Part shown: in pieces, positions 25,994-35,949 of the stretch
Position numbering within the stretch: position 1 is the first letter of the stretch
How the letters are laid out: each line of letters starts with the position of its first letter
DNA from: Rhizobacter sp. OV335
GTDB lineage: Bacteria > Pseudomonadota > Gammaproteobacteria > Burkholderiales > Burkholderiaceae_C
Direction of reading: 5' to 3'
NCBI RefSeq assembly: GCF_900142965.1
Contig: NZ_FRCQ01000008.1
Span: 124,001-188,000, forward strand
Length of the DNA stretch: 64,000 nucleotides
Translations under genes and position numbers: made by a program
Notes under the pieces: model-generated
Seen by the model: only the letters and a program-made list of their open reading frames with translations
What the model was told of the DNA's origin: nothing
Databases searched by the model: none

Positions 25994-26512
25994 TCAGGGC
26001 TCGCCGTCCCAGTACTCCAGATCCGTCTCGGCCCGGTGCATCCGCGCGAAGCCGAACGGATCGCCCTCCTTCGTCGCCGACGCCAGGTACTTGCCCGAAT
26101 CGGGGTACTCCACCACCTCCGGGCTGTCCTTGGTGCTGATCGACAGGTACTTCAGCGGCGCCTCCGAGGTGTTGATGATCTGGTGCGGGTACGCCGGCCC
26201 CGGCGGGATGAAGACCACGTCGCCGGCCGCGATCGCCAGGTGCTCGCCGGCCACGCGCAACGTGCCCTCGCCCTCGAGCACGATGAACATCTCCTCTTGC
26301 GCATAGTGGAAGTGGTACGGGCAGCCGCGCTTGCCCGGCGGCAGCACGTCGACGCTCGCGCCCAGCTTGAGCGCGGCCGTGCCGCGGGCCAGGCGCGCGC
26401 CGGTCGAGTCGTACAGCGGCTCGCGCGTTTCGCGCACCCGCGGCGCGGTCTCGAAGTTGCGAATCAACAGCTGCCGCAGCTGCTCGGCGCGCGGCGTGTG
26501 GAGGTCGGTCAT
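25994..26512 (-). CDS. Cupin-domain protein
   Basis: 172-aa single-cupin protein. Motif 1 is YHFHYAQEEMFIVLEGEG, supplying the His/His/Glu metal ligands, and motif 2 is GDVVFIPPGPAYPHQIINTS, supplying the third His. It is probably a cytoplasmic small-molecule-binding or isomerase/dioxygenase-type enzyme. ATG 26512 is preferred over longer forms because the cupin family starts there. It abuts the convergent repeat-protein gene with no gap. Confidence 0.87.
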   Translation of the reverse strand: MTDLHTPRAEQLRQLLIRNFETAPRVRETREPLYDSTGARLARGTAALKLGASVDVLPPGKRGCPYHFHYAQEEMFIVLEGEGTLRVAGEHLAIAAGDVVFIPPGPAYPHQIINTSEAPLKYLSISTKDSPEVVEYPDSGKYLASATKEGDPFGFARMHRAETDLEYWDGEP

Positions 26513-26607
26513 CGGCAGTCTCCTGGTGAAGCCGCAAGGTTGCCAGAAACCCGTGAAGAGCGCCCCGAGTAACATCGCGGCCTCGCCCCCGCCCTCCCTC
26601 CCCGCCT

Positions 26608-28482
26608 GTGACCCCCGAAGCCTCCACCGCACCGCTGCAGATCCTGCAGGAGGTGTTCGGCTACACCGCGTTCCGCGGCGCCCAGGAATCCATCGTCGAC
26701 CACGTCAACGGCGACGGCGATGCGCTGGTGCTGATGCCCACCGGCGGCGGCAAGAGCCTGTGCTACCAGGTGCCGGCGATCGCGCGGCACCGCGCCGGCC
26801 GCGGCGTCGCCCTGGTCGTGAGCCCGCTGATCGCGCTGATGCACGACCAGGTCGGCGCGCTCGAAGAGGCTGGCGTGCACGCCTCGTTCCTCAACTCCAC
26901 GCTGACGCTGGACGAAACCCAGAAGATCGAGCGCGAGATGATGAGCGGCCGGCTGGTGATGCTGTACGCCGCCCCCGAGCGCATCACGACGCCGCGCTTC
27001 CTCGCGCAGCTCGATTCGCTGCACGAGCGCGGGCTGCTGAGCCTGTTCGCGATCGACGAGGCGCATTGCGTGAGCCAGTGGGGCCACGACTTCCGCGAGG
27101 ACTACCTCTCGCTGAACGTGCTGCACGAGCGCTACCCGGGCGTGCCGCGCATCGCGCTGACCGCCACCGCCGACGACCTGACCCGCGCCGACATCATCGA
27201 GCGGCTGCAGCTGCAGCAGGCGCGCGTCTTCATCAGCAGCTTCGACCGACCGAACATCCGCTACGGCATCGTCGAGAAGGACAACGCCCGCGCCCAGCTG
27301 CTGCGCTTCGTCACCGACGAGCACGAGGGCGATGCCGGCGTCGTCTACTGCCAGTCCCGCAAGAAGGTCGACGAGACCGCCGACTGGCTGAAGACCGAGG
27401 GCATCAACGCGCTGCCGTACCACGCCGGCATGGACGCCGACGTGCGCAAGCGCCACCAGGACCGCTTCCTGCGCGAGGACGGCGTCGTGATGGTCGCGAC
27501 CGTCGCGTTCGGCATGGGCATCGACAAGCCCGACGTGCGCTTCGTCGCCCACCTCGACCTGCCGAAGAACATCGAGGGCTACTACCAGGAGACCGGCCGC
27601 GCCGGCCGCGACGGGCTGCCGGCCGATGCCTGGATGGCCTATGGCCTGGCCGACGTGGTGAACCAGCGCCGAATGATCGACGAGAGCCCGGCCGGCGAGG
27701 AGTTCAAGCGCGGCCAGCGCGCCAAGCTCGATGCGCTGCTGGCGCTCGCCGAGGCGCACGACTGCCGCCGCGTGCGGCTGCTCGCCTACTTCGGCGAGGC
27801 GAGCGAGCCCTGCGGCAACTGCGACAACTGCCTGCACCCGCCGGCCACCTGGGACGCGACCGAGCCGTCGCGCAAGGCGCTCAGCTGCATCTACCGCTTC
27901 CACCAGAACAACGGCCAGCGCTTCGGCGCCGGCCACCTGATCGACGTGCTGCGCGGCAAGACCACCGACAAGGTGACGCAGTACCGCCACCAGTCGCTGT
28001 CGACCTTCGGGATCGGATCGGACCTGAGCGAGGTGCAATGGCGCACGGTGCTGCGCCAGCTGATCGCGCTCGGCCACCTGCGCACCGAAGGCGAATACAA
28101 CACGCTGGAGCTGACGCCGAGCGCGCGCGAGGTGCTGCGCGGCGAGGTGACGCTGCTGCTGCGCGAGGCCAGCGAGACACCGAAGGCGCGGCGCGGCAGC
28201 ACCAAGGGCAAGACCGGCAAGGCGGCGGGCGGGCGCGACAAGCCGCCGCCGGTGCCGCTGGACGACGATGGCCTGCTGCGCTTCGCCGCGCTGAAGGCCT
28301 GGCGCGCCGAAGTGGCGCGCGAGCACGGGCTGCCGGCCTACGTGATTTTCCACGACGCGACGCTCGCCGAGATGGCGCGCGCCCAGCCGTCGTCGCTGGA
28401 CGCGCTCGGCCACATCAGCGGCGTCGGCGCGAAGAAGCTGGAGGCGTACGGCAGCGAGATCCTGCGGGTGCTCGGCGAATGA
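26608..28482 (+). CDS. recQ: ATP-dependent DNA helicase RecQ
   Basis: 624-aa 3'-5' helicase acting in recombination and fork repair. Walker A PTGGGKS (44-50), DEAH box (150-153) within [11 protein letters not shown], motif [12 protein letters not shown], the zinc-binding RQC cysteines in EPCGNCDNC, and a C-terminal HRDC domain ([13 protein letters not shown]) are all present. A Lys/Gly-rich linker separates RQC and HRDC. GTG start at 26608. The stop overlaps the CPBP gene (ATGA). Confidence 0.96.
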   Translation: MTPEASTAPLQILQEVFGYTAFRGAQESIVDHVNGDGDALVLMPTGGGKSLCYQVPAIARHRAGRGVALVVSPLIALMHDQVGALEEAGVHASFLNSTLTLDETQKIEREMMSGRLVMLYAAPERITTPRFLAQLDSLHERGLLSLFAIDEAHCVSQWGHDFREDYLSLNVLHERYPGVPRIALTATADDLTRADIIERLQLQQARVFISSFDRPNIRYGIVEKDNARAQLLRFVTDEHEGDAGVVYCQSRKKVDETADWLKTEGINALPYHAGMDADVRKRHQDRFLREDGVVMVATVAFGMGIDKPDVRFVAHLDLPKNIEGYYQETGRAGRDGLPADAWMAYGLADVVNQRRMIDESPAGEEFKRGQRAKLDALLALAEAHDCRRVRLLAYFGEASEPCGNCDNCLHPPATWDATEPSRKALSCIYRFHQNNGQRFGAGHLIDVLRGKTTDKVTQYRHQSLSTFGIGSDLSEVQWRTVLRQLIALGHLRTEGEYNTLELTPSAREVLRGEVTLLLREASETPKARRGSTKGKTGKAAGGRDKPPPVPLDDDGLLRFAALKAWRAEVAREHGLPAYVIFHDATLAEMARAQPSSLDALGHISGVGAKKLEAYGSEILRVLGE

Positions 28483-29270
28483 GCCAGCGCAGTCCCGAGA
28501 CCCTGCCCTACGGGCTGGGCGCGGCGATCCTGACCGTGCTCGCCTTCGTGCTGGTCGAGATGCTGATCGGCGGCGTGCTGGCGGACCTGCAGGACACGCT
28601 GGCCCTCAGCGACGTGCAGCTCGGCGAGCTGGCGCGCGTGCTGGCGACCGGCGTCGTCGTGTCGACGCTGCTCGTGTGGCGCGGGCTGACCCATGCGCAG
28701 CTGCTGCACGACGCGCCCTCGCCGCCGCTGCGCACGCTGGTCTTCACCGCCGCGCCGCTGCTCGCGCTGCTGCCGCTGCTGTGGTCGGTGAACGGCTGGA
28801 TGGACTGGCTGCTGCAGGCGCTGCTGCCGCTGTCGGCCTGGGAGGCGGAGTGGTTCGCGCATGCGGTCGACGGCACGTTCGCGGCCACGCTGTCGGCCTG
28901 CGTGCTGGCGCCGGTGCTCGAGGAGATGCTGTTCCGCGGCCTGCTGCTGCGCGGGCTGCTGCTGCGCTACCCGCCGGCCACCGCGATCGTGCATTCGGCC
29001 GCGCTGTTCGGCCTCGCGCACTTCAACGTCTACCAGTTCTTCGTCGGCTTCAGCACCGGCCTGGTGCTCGGCCTCGCGTACCAGCGCACGCGTTCGCTGT
29101 GGCCCTGCGTGCTGCTGCATGCGGCGTTCAACGGCGGGGTGCTGTGGATGGCGAGCAGCGACGGCCAAGGGCTGTCCGAGGTGATCGGGCACCCGCTGGG
29201 GCTGCCGCTGTCGGCGGCGCTGTTCGTGTGGGGCCTGCGCCGCCTGCTGCGCCTGCCTTCGAAACCCTAA
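28479..29270 (+). CDS. CPBP-family intramembrane metalloprotease
   Basis: 263-aa polytopic membrane protein with the CPBP/Abi motifs: EEMLFRG (Glu148, Glu149, Arg153), a second motif FGLAHFN (His181) and a third HAAFN (His214, Asn218). These residues form the zinc site in Rce1-type proteases. It is coupled to recQ by a 4-bp overlap and overlaps the convergent patatin-like gene by 4 bp. The substrate is unknown. Confidence 0.9.
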   Translation: MSQRSPETLPYGLGAAILTVLAFVLVEMLIGGVLADLQDTLALSDVQLGELARVLATGVVVSTLLVWRGLTHAQLLHDAPSPPLRTLVFTAAPLLALLPLLWSVNGWMDWLLQALLPLSAWEAEWFAHAVDGTFAATLSACVLAPVLEEMLFRGLLLRGLLLRYPPATAIVHSAALFGLAHFNVYQFFVGFSTGLVLGLAYQRTRSLWPCVLLHAAFNGGVLWMASSDGQGLSEVIGHPLGLPLSAALFVWGLRRLLRLPSKP

Positions 29271-32200
29271 GGCTCTGCCGACTGCCCCGCCACCAGCACC
29301 GGCGGCAGCCACAGCTCGATCACGCCGGGGCGCGGCACCGCCGAACGCCGCCGCTCGCGGATCCACACGCCGTCGATGCGCGTCGGCGTGACCCACGGCT
29401 CGCCGATGAAGCGCGACAGCGCGAGCGCGCATTCCCGCCCGGCCGGGTCGTGCAACACGAAGGTCGGCACCGGCCACGGCACCGGACGGCGCTGCTGGCG
29501 CAGCTCGGCGTTGCGCGCCGCGTTGTCGATCGGCGCCACCTGCACCAGCACGTCGGCCTGCTGCTGGATCGCCTGGCGCAGCGCACTTGCGGCTTCGCGC
29601 GAGGCCTCGTCGTAGATCTCGATGTACAGCGTGCTGCGCTCGTCGCCCTGCCGGCAGGCGCCCAGGTTCGCCTTCTCGGGCGAGTTCAGCGGCGACTCCA
29701 CCGGCGCCGCCGCGACCGGCGGCATCGGGGCCGGCAGCTCGACGTGCGCCGCGCTCGCGAGCTGCGACGCGCGCCCCGTCAGCCCGAGCCAGACGCGCCG
29801 TGCCGCCACCGCCTGCTCGTCAGGCGAGGTGCCGGGGTGCCAGTAGCTGAACGCGGTGTTCTCGGTCGGTGGCTTCTGCACCACCGCGCACAGGTCGTTG
29901 CGCAGGCGCTGGCTGGCGGCCACGCAGTCGGCGCTCGGGTCGGCATCCTTGCGGCATTCGTCGGCGATGCGGCCGGCCAGCCGCTCGACGCCGGCGCGCT
30001 CCAGCGGGCGCATCGCCGGGCTGCCTCGCAGGTCGAACAGCAGCGAGGCCTGCGTCACCACATGCTCGGCCACCTTCGGGCAGCGGCCGTTGAAATCCTG
30101 CAGCGCCTTCGACACCTCGGTGAACAGCACGCGCGCCTCGGTCTGCTGGTCGGTGCGGTTGCGCTGCAACTGCTCCTGCACCTGCCACATCGACAGCAGC
30201 AAGGTGCCGGAAGCGCCGACCCCGAGCGTCGTCGTCAGCGCGGTGGCCTTCGCGGTGCGCCGCCACAGCGGCTCGGTCTTCGAACCGACGGCCACCTCGT
30301 CGTCGGCGCTGCGCAGGCGCGCGGCCACGCGCAGCCCGTGCCGCGCCGGGCTGCGCCAGCCGGGCAGCTGCGCGAGCCAGGTGTCGTGCAGCGCGCGGCC
30401 GAAGTCCTCGCCGAGCCGGTGGTAGCTCTCCCATTGCGCCTCGTCGAACGACTGGTCGCCGGTCGACTCGTGCGGAAAGCCCTCGTGCTGGCGCGCATAG
30501 GCCAGCAGGTCGACGTCGAGCGCGTCGTGCAGGTTCGGCTTGACCACCAGCAGCGTCGCCTCGGGGCGCCACGGCCCGCGCGGACCGGCGCGCTCGCGGT
30601 AGCGCACGCGCGCAAGCAGCACGCCGCGGGACGAATGGTTGTCGGCCATGTGCTCCGGCGACAGCACCGTCAGGTCGCTGCCGGCCAGGCTGAACAGGTG
30701 CTGGGCCTCTTCGCGGGTGTAGAAATCGATCTCGGCGCCGAAGTCGATGCGCGCCTTGCGCACCAGGTTCTCGATGTCGCCGAAGCAGTAGTCGCCGTCG
30801 CAGCTGCCGTCGGCGAGCACCATGAAGTCGGTCTCGCGCTTCAGCAGCGGGTAGATGCCGCTGTTCTCGAAGTGCCCGCCGTCCGACAGGTACCACCACG
30901 GCCGCTCGACCCCGTAGAAGGTGGCCGAGGCCTCGCTCGCGAGCATCAGCGGCTTCGGCGCGAAGCGCCACGCGAGGCGGCTGAGCCAGCGCAGCTGCGC
31001 CGAGTCGCGCGGCGCGCGCACCCAGTGGCCGAGCCGCACGCCGAGGAAGTACACCAGCAGCGCGAGCCCGCGCGAGGTGTACGAGCCGGCGCCCGGCGAT
31101 GCCGCCGCGCCCGACACCGCGATCCAGCGGCCCAGCGTGCCGGTGTCGTCGCCCGGCTGCAGCGCAACGAACTCGTCCGGCCCGATCTCCAGCCCGCGCC
31201 AGGTGGCCGTCACCGCGGTGCCCTTGCGGTCGGCGTTGTAGAGGCCGCTCTGGTCGTCGCGCGTCTGGTTCAGGCAGGTGTTGACCAGGTGGATCGGGCC
31301 GCCGCGGCTTTCGGGGCGGTAGCTGTCGAGCGCGGTGTCGTCGCCGTCGACCACGCTGGTGACGTCGCCGCGCGCGACCGGGCCACCCTCGGTGCCAGCC
31401 ACCAGGCCGCGGCGCGGGTTGCCGACCGCGAGGTAGGCCCGCGTCAGCCGCGCGCGGTAGAAGCTGTGCAGCGACGAGGTGTTCGCCATCTGCGCATTGC
31501 CGGCGGTCAGCACGATCCAACCGAGCCACAGCCCGCCGATCAACAGCGCGCGCATCCACGCCGGCACCTCGCGCAGCGCGCTGAAGGTGTCGGGCGCGAA
31601 CACGAACCACTGCAGCATGACGAGCCAGGCCGTCACCAGCGCGAGCAGGCCGACCAGCGAGCCGACGTCCATCAGCCGCGGCAGCCAGCCGCGCGCGCGG
31701 GCGCCGGCCTCGGCCGCCATCTGCTGCAGCGGCTGCGCGAGCCGGCGCAGCACCAGCACCACCAGGCCGCCGAAGCCGACACCGCCCCACAGCCACTGGT
31801 TGCCCGATTGCAGCTCTTCCAGCACCCACCAGCTCGCACGGTCGAGCGCGCCGAGCCCGCCGATCGCGACGACGACCAGCGTGGCCGCCTTCAGCCAGCG
31901 CGTCAGCTGGTTGCGCAGCCGCGCGACGGCCAGCGCATGCGGCTCGCGGCCGAGCGCGAGCCGCGCCTGCACGAACAGCTGGCCGACGACGATCGACAGC
32001 AGCGCGAGCAAGGCCGCGGTAGCCCAGTCGAGCGCGTCCTGCACCGGGTTCACCGTGCTGCCGCTGCGCAGCTCGCGCAGCAGCAGCCACGCGGCGAAGG
32101 CCATCGCGGTGACGAACACCACGTCGCGCCAGCCCGGGCCGACGGCGCGTGCATCGGGATCGTGCGTGTCGCGCGCGGCCCAGTAGCCGGCGACGAGCCC

Positions 32201-32905
32201 CGGCGCGGTCGCGGCCCACAGCGCCAGCGCGACCGGCCACCACGGCGTGAACCACCGCTCCCAGCCCTGCGGGTCGAGCTGCTGCGTGCTGTGCTGCCAC
32301 AGGTGCGGCGCGATCACCAGCAGGCCGAGCAGCATGCAGGCGAACATGAATTCGGTGTGGATCGCGAGCCAGGCGCGCAGGTAGGTGACGACCGCGATGC
32401 CGATGTCGCGCGAACCGGCCGGCGACAGGTAGCGGCCGTTGCGGCGCAGCCATTGCAGCACCGGTGAATCGCTGCGCGCGAGCAGCGCCTGCGCCTGCTG
32501 CAGCCCGAAGGCATTGACGAGCCGGCCGAACATCGCGCCGGTGTAGCCGCCGCCCGAGACGGTGGACAGGTAGTCGACGCGACCCAGCATGCCGTCGGCC
32601 ACCAGCGAGCGGTCGGCCGGGTCGGCGCGCTCGCTGTTCGGCTGGCCGTGGTTCTGTGCCAGGCCGCGCAGCAGGCCGAGCGCGAAGGTCGCGCTGCGCA
32701 CGCCGCCGCCGGACAGCGCGAGGCCGACGCTGGGCAGCTTCAGCGCCGGATGCGTCTCGTCGTCGGCCAGGCCGAGCGCACGGCGGCGCCGCGCCTGCAG
32801 CGCGAGTTGTTCGGCCTCGCGCAGCGCCTGCCAGTCGTCGGGCAGCGTCGGCGCGGACGAAGTGGCGTGTGAAGTGTCGGATGTCGATGCGTCGTCGGGC
32901 TTCAT
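29267..32905 (-). CDS. Very large patatin-like phospholipase with internal membrane domain
   Basis: 1212-aa protein. The N-terminal patatin half-site has the oxyanion segment LALSGGGVRSATFALGLLRG (GGG at 66-68) and the nucleophile region YLSTVSGGGYTG (Ser117). A block of about eight hydrophobic helices (roughly residues 165-480) interrupts the fold. The acid of the dyad lies far downstream in SDGGHFENSGIYP (Asp675). A further helix near 870-890 precedes a C-terminal soluble domain with several cysteines. It is much longer than ordinary patatins (300-400 aa). It should hydrolyse lipid acyl esters at the membrane, but the substrate and side are uncertain. Confidence 0.83.
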   Translation of the reverse strand: MKPDDASTSDTSHATSSAPTLPDDWQALREAEQLALQARRRRALGLADDETHPALKLPSVGLALSGGGVRSATFALGLLRGLAQNHGQPNSERADPADRSLVADGMLGRVDYLSTVSGGGYTGAMFGRLVNAFGLQQAQALLARSDSPVLQWLRRNGRYLSPAGSRDIGIAVVTYLRAWLAIHTEFMFACMLLGLLVIAPHLWQHSTQQLDPQGWERWFTPWWPVALALWAATAPGLVAGYWAARDTHDPDARAVGPGWRDVVFVTAMAFAAWLLLRELRSGSTVNPVQDALDWATAALLALLSIVVGQLFVQARLALGREPHALAVARLRNQLTRWLKAATLVVVAIGGLGALDRASWWVLEELQSGNQWLWGGVGFGGLVVLVLRRLAQPLQQMAAEAGARARGWLPRLMDVGSLVGLLALVTAWLVMLQWFVFAPDTFSALREVPAWMRALLIGGLWLGWIVLTAGNAQMANTSSLHSFYRARLTRAYLAVGNPRRGLVAGTEGGPVARGDVTSVVDGDDTALDSYRPESRGGPIHLVNTCLNQTRDDQSGLYNADRKGTAVTATWRGLEIGPDEFVALQPGDDTGTLGRWIAVSGAAASPGAGSYTSRGLALLVYFLGVRLGHWVRAPRDSAQLRWLSRLAWRFAPKPLMLASEASATFYGVERPWWYLSDGGHFENSGIYPLLKRETDFMVLADGSCDGDYCFGDIENLVRKARIDFGAEIDFYTREEAQHLFSLAGSDLTVLSPEHMADNHSSRGVLLARVRYRERAGPRGPWRPEATLLVVKPNLHDALDVDLLAYARQHEGFPHESTGDQSFDEAQWESYHRLGEDFGRALHDTWLAQLPGWRSPARHGLRVAARLRSADDEVAVGSKTEPLWRRTAKATALTTTLGVGASGTLLLSMWQVQEQLQRNRTDQQTEARVLFTEVSKALQDFNGRCPKVAEHVVTQASLLFDLRGSPAMRPLERAGVERLAGRIADECRKDADPSADCVAASQRLRNDLCAVVQKPPTENTAFSYWHPGTSPDEQAVAARRVWLGLTGRASQLASAAHVELPAPMPPVAAAPVESPLNSPEKANLGACRQGDERSTLYIEIYDEASREAASALRQAIQQQADVLVQVAPIDNAARNAELRQQRRPVPWPVPTFVLHDPAGRECALALSRFIGEPWVTPTRIDGVWIRERRRSAVPRPGVIELWLPPVLVAGQSAEP

Positions 32906-33181
32906 GGGCCGTGTCCCCTTGGGGCCGTTCGTGTGGCGGCCTCGGCGCGACTGTAGGACCGGGCGAGACGCTTGTCAGCCGCTGCCTGACCGGCGACCTA
33001 GGGGGACGCCTGACAGCCTGTGTCAGCCCGATGAAACCCAGCTGTAACCACCGGTGCGGGCGCCAACAAATGCCGTGTTCTTGTGCGCAGACAGGCGTCA
33101 GGGTCCGAAACGACGGCTTCGTGCGACCGCCGGGGCGTCGAAAAGAAGGAGCACAGACAGACCTGTTCGAAAGCCTGCCCC

Positions 33182-33607
33182 ATGTTCCTGCCCCGCACCT
33201 TCCTCGCTGCCTGCCTCGCCACCGTGGCCGGGCTGTCGCTCGCCGCCTTCGCACCGGCGGCATCGGCCGAGACCTGGGGCCTGCACATCGCGAGCAAGCA
33301 CATCCCGGCCAAGCGCTACAACAACTCGAACCCCGGCGCGTACTACCGCAGCGACGAGAACTGGACGGTTGGCGCGTATCACAACTCGCTGCGCCGCAAC
33401 AGCGTCTACGCCGGCTACACGCTGGAGCACGGTCGCTTCGGCGTAACGATGGGCGGCGTGACTGGCTACGACCACGCGGTGCAGCCGCTGTTCGTGCCGA
33501 CGATGTCACTGTTCACGGTGCAAGGGGTGACGGCGCGCATCGCGTTCATCCCGCGCGTTGAAAAACGCATCGGCTCGCACGTGATCCACCTGATGCTGGA
33601 GTTCTGA
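33182..33607 (+). CDS. Small exported protein, possible outer-membrane barrel
   Basis: 141-aa protein with a signal peptide (cleavage after ASA in FAPAASAETWG). The mature part has alternating hydrophobic strands and many aromatics (NPGAYYRSDENWTVGAYHNS; NSVYAGYTLEHGRFGVTMGG) and ends HLMLEF, a terminal Phe typical of outer-membrane proteins. No named family recognised. It converges on the MipA-like gene with zero gap. The 276-bp region upstream, shared with the patatin gene, shows only loose CTGACAG/TGTCAG repeats. Confidence 0.72.
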   Translation: MFLPRTFLAACLATVAGLSLAAFAPAASAETWGLHIASKHIPAKRYNNSNPGAYYRSDENWTVGAYHNSLRRNSVYAGYTLEHGRFGVTMGGVTGYDHAVQPLFVPTMSLFTVQGVTARIAFIPRVEKRIGSHVIHLMLEF

Positions 33608-34468
33608 TCAGGGCACGCGCTCGGCGCTGTGCCACGGCGTCCAGATCAGCGCCGCCGCGAAGCTGACCGTGTTGCTGCGCTCGAACAGCGGGCTCGCGCG
33701 GTTGGCCGCGCCGCGATGGCTGTTGAACGAGCTGCCGAGGCTCAGCACCGTGTCGGTCGCGATGCGCCGTGACCACCAGGCGCGCAGCCCGCTGCCGAAG
33801 TAGCCGGACGTCGCGTCATAGGCCGACCGTTGCGCGGTCGCGTAGCGCGGATCCACCTGGTAGAAGTAGTCGTGCAGCGATTCGCTGGCCCAGGTGCTGA
33901 CGACGCTCAACTGCACCTGGCTTTCGCTGTCGGGCCAGCCGCGGCGCTGCCAGCGCAGCTCGGGCTCGACGACGCTGCCATGGCGGTCGATGCCGCGCCC
34001 GTCGGTCGAGAACACCGCGCGTGCCTTCAGATGGGCGCTGATCTGTTGCCCGTCTTGCAGCGGCAGGCGCCAGCGCAGCTGCGGGCCGAGCTCGAACAGG
34101 TAGTCGAGGCCCGGCATGCCCTGCCGCGCATCGTTGTCGCGCGCATTGAACGCGACGGCGCCCGACAGGTCGAGCTCGAGGCGCCCGCCGGCGAACAGCC
34201 GGCTGCGCACGCCGTCTTCGTCGACGCGCAGGCGCTCGCCGCGGTAGACGAAGATCGGCACCGGTGCGATGCGCGAATGGCGCGTGCCGGCAGCGGGGTA
34301 GTCGGGGCCGTTGACGGCGACGCCGCCGACGCCGATCTCCCACAGCGGCTTGCCGCTCGGCGTGGCCTCGACCTTGGCGGGCGGGGCGTCGGCCTGCTGC
34401 GCATGGACGAGCGAGGTGGCGAAGAGCAGCGGAAGGACGAACGTGAGGACCCGCGGCAGCCGGCGCAT
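33608..34468 (-). CDS. MipA/OmpV-family outer-membrane protein
   Basis: 286-aa exported beta-barrel protein with a signal peptide (VLTFVLPLLFATSLVHA). The MipA/OmpV core is evident: WEIGVGGVAVNGPDYPAAG, PVPIFVYRGERLRVDEDGVR, and strands continuing to the C-terminus (SFAAALIWTPWH). MipA scaffolds murein enzymes in E. coli; many OmpV proteins have other roles. Its ATG shares one base with the stop of the upstream lipoprotein gene (TGATG), implying coupled translation. Confidence 0.88.
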   Translation of the reverse strand: MRRLPRVLTFVLPLLFATSLVHAQQADAPPAKVEATPSGKPLWEIGVGGVAVNGPDYPAAGTRHSRIAPVPIFVYRGERLRVDEDGVRSRLFAGGRLELDLSGAVAFNARDNDARQGMPGLDYLFELGPQLRWRLPLQDGQQISAHLKARAVFSTDGRGIDRHGSVVEPELRWQRRGWPDSESQVQLSVVSTWASESLHDYFYQVDPRYATAQRSAYDATSGYFGSGLRAWWSRRIATDTVLSLGSSFNSHRGAANRASPLFERSNTVSFAAALIWTPWHSAERVP

Positions 34469-34860
34469 CAGGGCGTCACGTCCAGGACCAGCGTGCTGCT
34501 GTCGGCGGCATGCCCGTCGTTGTCGATCGCCCGGGCATACACGCGCACCGTGCTGCGGCCGTCGGTCGGGCCGGTCAGCGTCCATTCATAGGGCGGGAAA
34601 CTGTCGCCGCCGAGCAGCACCGAACTGAGGCCGTCGAGGCGGTAGAAGCGCACCTCGTCGATGCCGCTCCGGTCGCTGGCCGCCGCGGACAGCCGCACCG
34701 AGCCGCCGGCCTGCACCGACGACGCCGACGCGACCAGCTGCACGCTCGGCGGGCCGTCGTCATCGAAGCCGTTGCTCCATTCGACGTAGAAGCCGCCACC
34801 GCAGGCGGTGAGCAGCGCCGCACCGGCGAGCACGGCGGAAAGGTGGGCAGGTCGTCGCAT
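34468..34860 (-). CDS. Lipoprotein with a bacterial Ig-like fold
   Basis: 130-aa protein with a lipobox LLTACGG (Cys20). A single Ig-like domain follows (PPSVQLVASASSVQAGGSVR, then DEVRFYRLDG and VRVYARAIDNDGH), as in PKD/Big-type modules of surface proteins. It is coupled by TGATG to the MipA/OmpV gene, so the two may work together at the outer membrane. No ligand is indicated. Confidence 0.8.
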   Translation of the reverse strand: MRRPAHLSAVLAGAALLTACGGGFYVEWSNGFDDDGPPSVQLVASASSVQAGGSVRLSAAASDRSGIDEVRFYRLDGLSSVLLGGDSFPPYEWTLTGPTDGRSTVRVYARAIDNDGHAADSSTLVLDVTP

Positions 34861-34878
34861 CAGCGGATGCTACCCCGC

Positions 34879-35910
34879 TCACACGCTGGTCCACCACCGT
34901 TTCCCGGGCTGTGGCGCATCCAGCGCGAGGCGCTCGCCCATTTCAGGCGTGGCCAGCCGCACGCCATGCGTCGCGGCCAGGTCGAGGATGCGGTCGAAGG
35001 GCTCGTGCCACGGGTGCATCGCGAGGTCGAAGGTGCCGTTGTGAACCGGCATCAGCCAGCGCCCGCGCAGGTCGAGGTGGGCCTGCAGCGTCTCCTCGGG
35101 CTGCATGTGGACCTCGGGCCACTGCTTGTCATAGGCGCCGGTCTCGAGCAGCGTCACGTCGAACGGGCCCAGGCGGTCGCCGATGGTCTTGAAGTCGGCG
35201 TGGTAGCCGGTGTCGCCGCTGAAGAACAGCCGCAGGTCGCCGGCGACGATCACCCACGAGGCCCACAGCGTGCTGTCGCCGTCGCGCAGGCTGCGGCCCG
35301 AGAAATGCTGCGCCGGCGTGGCCACCAACTGCACACCGTGCACGCTGGTCTGCTGCCACCAGTCGAGCTGGCGCACCTTCGAGGCGTCAATGCCCCAGGC
35401 GATCAGGCGGTCGCCGACGCCCAGCGGCGTGACGAACACCTCCACCTTCGGCGCGAGCTGCAGGATGGCGTCATGGTCGAGGTGGTCGAAGTGGTCGTGC
35501 GACAGGATCACGCCCTTGATCGGCGGCAGCGCGTCGATGTCGATCGGCGGTGCATGGAAGCGCTTCGGGCCGGCCCACTGCACCGGCGACGCGCGCTCGG
35601 AGAACACCGGGTCGGTGAGCCAGAACTCGCCGGCCAGCTTCAGCAGCAGCGTCGAATGGCCGAGCCGGAACAGACTCGCGTCGGGCGCCTCGGCGAGTGC
35701 CGCCGCGCTGAGCGCCTGCACCGGGATCGGTGCGCGCGGCACCGTGGTGTCGGGCTTGCTCGTCAGCACGCGCCACGCGATGCCGAGCGTCTTCAGGAAG
35801 CCGGGCGATTGCCGGGGCACGACGTTGCGGAACTTGCCGTCGCGGTGCTGCGGCGATGCGGTGTGGTCGGCCGGCGTGGTGCGGCGGGGGCAGAGGGTGG
35901 CGGAACTCAT
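34879..35910 (-). CDS. MBL-fold metallo-hydrolase (NAPE-PLD/UlaG-like)
   Basis: 343-aa metallo-beta-lactamase-fold protein. The zinc motif is LSHDHFDHLDHDAI, with later histidines in TPAQHFSGRS and MPVHNGTFDLAMHPW and the aspartate in FFSGDTGYH. The sequence FWLTDPVFSERASPVQWAGP is typical of the NAPE-phospholipase D-like/RomA branch. It lies 39 bp downstream of a TetR gene on the same strand and is probably its regulated target. The substrate is unknown; phospholipid or phosphodiester cleavage is possible. Confidence 0.88.
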   Translation of the reverse strand: MSSATLCPRRTTPADHTASPQHRDGKFRNVVPRQSPGFLKTLGIAWRVLTSKPDTTVPRAPIPVQALSAAALAEAPDASLFRLGHSTLLLKLAGEFWLTDPVFSERASPVQWAGPKRFHAPPIDIDALPPIKGVILSHDHFDHLDHDAILQLAPKVEVFVTPLGVGDRLIAWGIDASKVRQLDWWQQTSVHGVQLVATPAQHFSGRSLRDGDSTLWASWVIVAGDLRLFFSGDTGYHADFKTIGDRLGPFDVTLLETGAYDKQWPEVHMQPEETLQAHLDLRGRWLMPVHNGTFDLAMHPWHEPFDRILDLAATHGVRLATPEMGERLALDAPQPGKRWWTSV

Positions 35911-35949
35911 GGCGGGATCACTCCGGTGACGCAGAAAAAGGGCGGGCGC

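Noticed and set aside
28676-32467. Very long plus-strand open frame antisense to the patatin-like gene
   Set aside because: Codon bias and the Arg/Ala/His-rich product show it is the complement of a high-GC gene; no domains, and the minus-strand gene has a coherent catalytic dyad.
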